From assembly GCA_973895155.1 (NCBI GenBank), contig OZ316891.1, positions 9,362,001 through 9,426,000 on the forward strand: a stretch of DNA of 64,000 nt. The letters are read 5' to 3'. Of this stretch, positions 58,794 to 64,000 are shown one piece after another (position 1 is the stretch's first letter; every line of letters starts with the position of its first letter). A program made the position numbers and the translations under genes. The notes under the pieces are model-generated. The model made no database searches. It was not told where the DNA came from and was given only the letters and a program-made list of their open reading frames with translations. The stretch comes from Marsupella aquatica. Lineage: Eukaryota > Marchantiophyta.

Positions 58794-61700
58794 ATGGCGG
58801 ACTTCCCGCGGATCCGGAAGGTTAGTGAGTGTCGCATTCCATTCGTTGCGTTGCCGCTTGACGGCGTGATCCGAGTGCTGGTTTACTGCGGCTTCTTTGC
58901 GAACGTAGTAATGTGTCACTGCTGAACTTTTAGATGTGTTGATAAGTTAGCTGCTGTGGAGATATTCGGTCCTGTGATGGTGCTTGATGGGATTTTGTCA
59001 ACGCTCCATGGGTACTGGTCAGTAGCTAGCATCACAGGCGAGGAGGGTTCTTCACTCCTGAATTTCGGAGTATGATTATGAACTTGGCTCGATTCCAGCT
59101 CGTCTGGCTGACCAGTAATTGCAATCGTGTTCCTGGAAGGCAACTGAAAGGACTGATTTTGGAGAAATTAAGTTACCTCTGTGAAGGTAGCCGTTGCAAT
59201 GTGTCATCAAATATTGGAAGCAAGGAATGCGGCATTCTCCGATCATGGGAGTTCCCTCAAAATGCCTAACTGAGCATTGTCACCGTCCTTCGAAGTGCCT
59301 ATGAATTGCAGTATTAGGTGTTAATTCAATGTATTTTTCTGGTTCTAAAGAAGCAGGAGAGGGATAGGGAGTATGCAAACAAGATATCGAATGTTAAGAA
59401 GGGGCCTTCATCGAAGGACTCATCGACAAGCTCTCTCTCGCAAGCCCCACTATTTCACACTGATGAATTTAAGGTAACATAATGTCCTCCTGAGATACTG
59501 TCTTGTCATTTGTTTTTTGCTCTCCCATGGCTTGGGTTAGCCAATTTTCTCGTGGCAAATGTCTTGCAGCCGATGTGCAACTGTGGTAGAGTAGTTCCTT
59601 CCATTTGCTAAACCATAATCGAGACACCCGACCTCCTTTTACATATCTGGGCAGGAATTTTATTCTTCCTTGAAATTTGCAGCTTGACCTTGGAGCCGAG
59701 CCTGACTTGCACATCAAGTTTGAGTATTCACAGCGTATTTGTTCTTGACAGGGCACTTTCTCCTTTGATGATTTCTACAAGAATCTGGTACTGGAAGTGT
59801 TGCCACCGGTCCAGGAAGAAGTTCTATCTCCAGGTGGAAGTGAGACTTTCCCAAATGGAAATCTACATAGCAATTCGGACGCATCTAAGTTCAGCACACC
59901 CGCCGGACCTCCTTTTGCGGAGGCTGAGGAGTTGGAACCTCTTTTCAAAAATGCGAGAAAGGAACTAGTGGATCTCTGCATCCAAGTATGTAACCTTCAT
60001 CTGTACTATCATGTTTTCCTGCAAGTCGTTATCATTTATGTTGAAAACTTTGCTCCTGATGCCAGACGATTAAGTCGTTTATTACTAGTTTGCCCGAAAA
60101 TTGGTGATTGGTCCGTTATGGTTGTACATCCCTTATGCTCGTAAATATTCTTTACCGCTGGGAACCTTTGCACAGAAGGCAATACGAGAACTAAATATTT
60201 GGAGCAATGCTAAGATAAGTTGAGGCATGTCTCAGGTGGATGCACGCCTTCAGCAATTAAAGCAGGAGGTTTCTGCCTACGATGTAAAGCATACTCAAAA
60301 AATTGGCGAGGTGAGCAGCTTTTGGTATGTTTGCCATCCTCTGAGTATGCTGTCGTGATGGTTCTTCTGGTAAGTACATAATATTGATGATCTTGCTCAA
60401 TATGTACTGCCAGAGCTCTTTTAGTGTAGATAATATTTGAACCCTGAGCAAGCTTCACCGGTTTATGGATCCTGAATGATAAAGATCGAAAATCACCTCA
60501 GTCCCAATTTAGTAGGAGAGTGTCCTTGTGTCAAAGTTGCAATCCTTCTGTCCTCAGTGTCCAATGACCCTTTGGTGGTTCGGCAGTTGGACGCTGGACT
60601 GGATATGCTGTTTGAGAGTTTTGGACGGCTTGACTCTCGAATTTCAGGTGTCAGTCAGACCGCTGCCCGGATAGGTGACCATTTACAGGTACGGCTTTTG
60701 AGGTGCTGGGCGCGACTATTTTTGTGCTAATTCCATTGTGCAGGCCCCCTTTCTTAGTTCCTCCAGTCAATTTAAACTTAATAATGGTTGTAGGATGGGT
60801 ACCAAAGCTCAGTGGTCACAATCTTACATGTTTGTGGTGAGATTCCTCAGGGTTTTATTAAGGTGAAAGCATAAGAGGGAGGCTGATGCATCTCATGCCT
60901 TCATTCTTTCTCAGATATTTGATTTTCCCTTGGGTTGCAGAATGCTGATGCTCAGAGGGAGGCAGCAAACAAGACAATGGAGCTTATCAAGGTCCGGAAT
61001 CATGCTTCCTTATTGATCAAATTATGTCTAGTTCTGCTTGACAAGCTGGGTATCAATTTCGAAAAGATCGTGGTAACGCCATGCTCTCATAATCTTGATA
61101 ACTGCCACGTGGGAAGGGCTTCTTAACTGACCCTTTCTCTTTTGAATGTGTCCAGTACCTGATGGAGTTTAATAGCAGTCCTGGAGATCTCATGGAGTTG
61201 TCCCCTTTGTTCTCAGATGATAAGAAAGTTGCAGAGGCTGCAGCTGTAGCTCAGAAACTTCGTAAGTTGATCGCCCCATTTGTTTTCTAGAACCTTCAGT
61301 TCATGATGTGGAGTTGCTTGGCAGAGGTATAGATGGCATATGACTTTTGGAGTATATGGTGTTCGGCACAGGACTCTTATCTTCTAAGAATAGAGACGTT
61401 TTTTGCCAGATTGTAACTTGGCTGGACTCAATCGTGGGGCATGTTGCCAGGATCAATTGCTGAGGATGATCTTGGAGTGCCAGGAGGGACATCTTCACAA
61501 ATGAAGAATACTCCAAATGCCAGTGTAGGGTTGGAAGTTGCTGTCATGAACTTACAAGATTATTGTAACGGTCAGTCTGAGTGTACTTCACATTTTCTCT
61601 GCCACCTCTGGATACCTGGGATGATAGTTGAGTTTGATGTCAAGTTTGGTGATTCAATATCAACTGCCTTTACAAAGAGGCCTTCATGGGAGACCTTAAC

Positions 61701-63849
61701 AGAGTCCATTCAATTCGAATTGTTTTTCAGAACTGGAAAACCGCCTTTTGGCTAAGTTCGATGCAGCATCTCAGCGAAGAGAGCTGTCGACTATGGCAGA
61801 GTGTGCTAAAATACTAAGCCAGGTAGGTTACAGCTTAGTTTACATTCTGATCAGTTTGGAAATGAGAAAGAGCGGATTGTTAAAGTCTCCAGAAGAAATA
61901 TTCTGACCCGTCCGCTGTTGGTTGACGAAGACAATTATTCTCGTAGTTCTGGTTGGAAAAAGACTTCCAAACTTGCTCGTTCTTATGGTTCTTGTGTTGT
62001 GTTACCCTTGATTCTACACAGTTCAACAGAGGAGTGAGCGCGATGCAGCGATATGTGGCATCACGTCCAATGTTCATGGATGTAGAGATTATGGAATCAG
62101 ATGCCCAAACAGTTCTGGGAGATCCGTCCAATGTTGCAAAGGGTCTCAATATTTTGTACAAGGAAATTTTAGGTTTGTCTCTGCCTTTTAGGATTACTGG
62201 TTCTCATGTTGCATTGCCTTAGGGACTGCTTTTGGTTCAGATTTTTGTGCCCTCTTCGGGGGATCACGAAGTGGAGATGACGCTGTGTTGGTGTTCGCTG
62301 AAGGTTCTTTCTAATGGTTGCATAATTCTGAGTACAATTTGAATGTTTGCAGATACTGTTCAGCATGAGGCAGCCATGGTGGCTAGTGTGTTCCCTTCAC
62401 CTGATGCTGTCATGTCCATTCTTGTCCAGGTACTTTTTGGCAAACATAACAATCTATATTACACTGGCATCCAACTTAGATGGCAATGAAGCATACATCT
62501 TTGCAACATCTTGTCAATTCCTGTTCACACTATCTCTGAACCAAAACTATTCTCATTCACCCAGCGTGTGTACGCACATAATTGGTGTCGAAGATATTGG
62601 ATTCTGTAATTCTCAGACTTATCGCTTCTCAATTTCCACTTCGAAACAAGAGCATAAAGAATAGTCTCTGCCAGTACGTTGCCTTGCACCGATGCATGTC
62701 GTTATCAGCCGAGGGCTGGGTGCAGTAGTGTTAGTATTGACGAAGTTCAGTTTCACAATAGCACGCGACGTCTGTTCCGTTGAAAGTAGTGTTGAATTTG
62801 ATCATTCGTCTGACGACTTCAATGTAATTGTTGCAGAGAATATTGGAACAACGGGTGTCTTTGGTATTGGACAGGCTTCTTGTAAAGCCATCATTCACAA
62901 GTCTCCCTCCTGTGGAGGAAGGTGGTCTTTTACAGGTGCAGATGCCTTAATCGATTCTTCAAATTTGGAGTGAGCCTGTTGTTTTGGTTCATACTGCTCT
63001 CTTGACGAGATGAATGAAGTGCAGAATTATAGTGGCCATTTACTTTGATCTTACAGGAGTAGGCTGATGTTTGTCTGATGTCATTTCACTCCTAATTTGT
63101 TTGGGGTGAGGATTGTGCAGTATTTGCGAATGCTGGCCTCTTCTGTTGAGAAAACACAGGAGCTAGCGAAGGAGCTACAGGCACTTGGATGTGGGGACCT
63201 GGATGCTGAAGGTGGGTTAGTACTTCTGGATAACGTGTAACAAAATTTCACTCTTTGTTCTTTTAAGTCAAGTGAGCACAGGATCTAATTGTGCATTGAA
63301 CCTGTATTCTGGAGGTGGCCACCGGAATACTGAATGTCGCTTTAATGTGATTTGCGGAATGAGATATTTAATTCAACACTTGTTATCCTGTCATGCCTGT
63401 GTCGACATGGGGGATGGGTTGTCGTCAATGGTTTCTCTCATATTGCCCATGCTGCTAATGTCAGGGCTTGCTGAGGATCTATTCTCAACCCACAGAGATG
63501 AGTACCCAGAGCTGGAGCAAGCATCTCTGCGTCAGCTGTATCTGGCCAAGGTAGTCATTCAAATAATTGTGCTTAAACATGGATTTCTTCATTGTAAATT
63601 GATCTTTAACACCCTTTTTTTGGTGAAGTATTTATTTATATAATATTCTGGTGACAATTTCAGATGGCAGAAATAAGATCAGCGGCTCCAACCGAGGTAG
63701 ATGGGGCCAATGCCGCACCTTTATCTGCTCCTCGGCATAGCAGATCCTCTACTACCTATGGACAAATTGTAATGTCTGTTAGTGTGGTGACTGAATTCGT
63801 GCGATGGAATGAAGAGGCAGTTCAACGCTGTACTCTTGTTACTCCCCAG
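58794..63849 (+). CDS. SEC10: Exocyst complex component SEC10, first 15 exons, truncated by window end
   Basis: Exons join in frame: 58,794-58,820, 59,357-59,473, 59,752-59,985, 60,236-60,310, 60,587-60,688, 60,941-60,991, 61,156-61,261, 61,451-61,570, 61,731-61,822, 62,022-62,172, 62,353-62,429, 62,837-62,935, 63,121-63,211, 63,465-63,550 and 63,664-63,849. That gives 538 residues from MADFPRIRK, with the rest beyond 64,000. SEC10 is a subunit of the octameric exocyst, which tethers secretory vesicles to the plasma membrane. Conserved plant SEC10 stretches are GTFSFDDFYKNLVLEVLPP, LFESFGRLDSRISGVSQTAA, IGDHLQ, YLMEFNSSPGDLMELSPLFS, AKFDAASQRRELSTMAECAK, FNRGVSAMQRYVASRPMFMD, RILEQRV, YLRMLA and VVTEFVRWNEEAVQRCTL. 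All splice sites are GT..AG and phases agree. The N-terminal 48 residues before GTFSFDD differ from angiosperm SEC10 and are the least certain part. Confidence 0.95.
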
Positions 63850-64000
63850 GTCAGTTGAACACTGAATAGGGCTTTAGTCCTTACATGCTATTCAGTTGTT
63901 GTGGAGCTCTCAAATATTGTAAGTTTACTGTAGAAAACCGGTATATGGAGACTGCAAATGACGGCGGTACTAGACAGTGTGAAGCTTCTTTTTTTGGCAT

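Noticed and set aside
1-64000. CRISPR arrays, bacterial operons, rRNA genes
   Set aside because: None seen; the tandem arrays lack regular unique spacers and the window is eukaryotic.

Overview
The window reads as nuclear DNA of a land plant, most likely a bryophyte and possibly a liverwort. The evidence is spliceosomal introns with GT..AG ends, plant-specific gene families (ERECTA-type receptor kinase, ALMT anion channel, plant-style TYW3-kelch-TYW2 fusion), long gene-poor stretches full of decayed repeats, and the remains of an alpha/beta-hydrolase fused to an NB-ARC domain, an NLR architecture known from liverworts. The species cannot be named from the sequence alone.

Layout. 1-18.1 kb holds no intact gene. 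It contains a broken hydrolase-NB-ARC gene at about 5.5-8.0 kb and several degenerate repeats. 18.1-21.1 kb is an uninterrupted ERECTA-like LRR receptor kinase gene (+). 23.5-25.7 kb (-) is a TYW3 reading frame closed by one stop codon exactly where a kelch domain begins, followed by decayed kelch and TYW2 remnants, so an ancestral fusion gene has been cut down to its first domain. 25.7-34.9 kb is repeat-rich intergenic DNA with several tandem arrays, a dispersed repeat also present at 12.8 kb, and a foldback element.

34,991-49,522 is the main feature: a 14.5-kb Mutator-like transposon with terminal inverted repeats of about 280-315 bp and an 8-bp target duplication. It carries two convergent genes: on the - strand a MULE transposase (DDE, CxWH, SWIM, and a C-terminal DLNxxP motif), and on the + strand a multi-exon gene of no recognised family. 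This is the MuDR-type two-gene layout. Nearly every intron of both genes has a TTTATGTTCTG-like motif shortly before its 3' splice site, always in the sense direction, and in three introns the motif has expanded into arrays. Both genes are broken, largely by TAG/TGA/TAA changes that fit C-to-T decay. A 3.8-kb Copia element, itself lacking gag, protease and primer binding site, is inserted near the 5' end of the transposase gene.

49.5-64 kb holds two ordinary host genes on the + strand: a six-exon ALMT-family anion channel with a vacuolar-type dileucine motif, and the first 15 exons of the exocyst subunit SEC10, which runs off the window. A pentanucleotide minisatellite and purine-rich microsatellites lie in front of SEC10. 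The host genes do not form a pathway; they are neighbours only.
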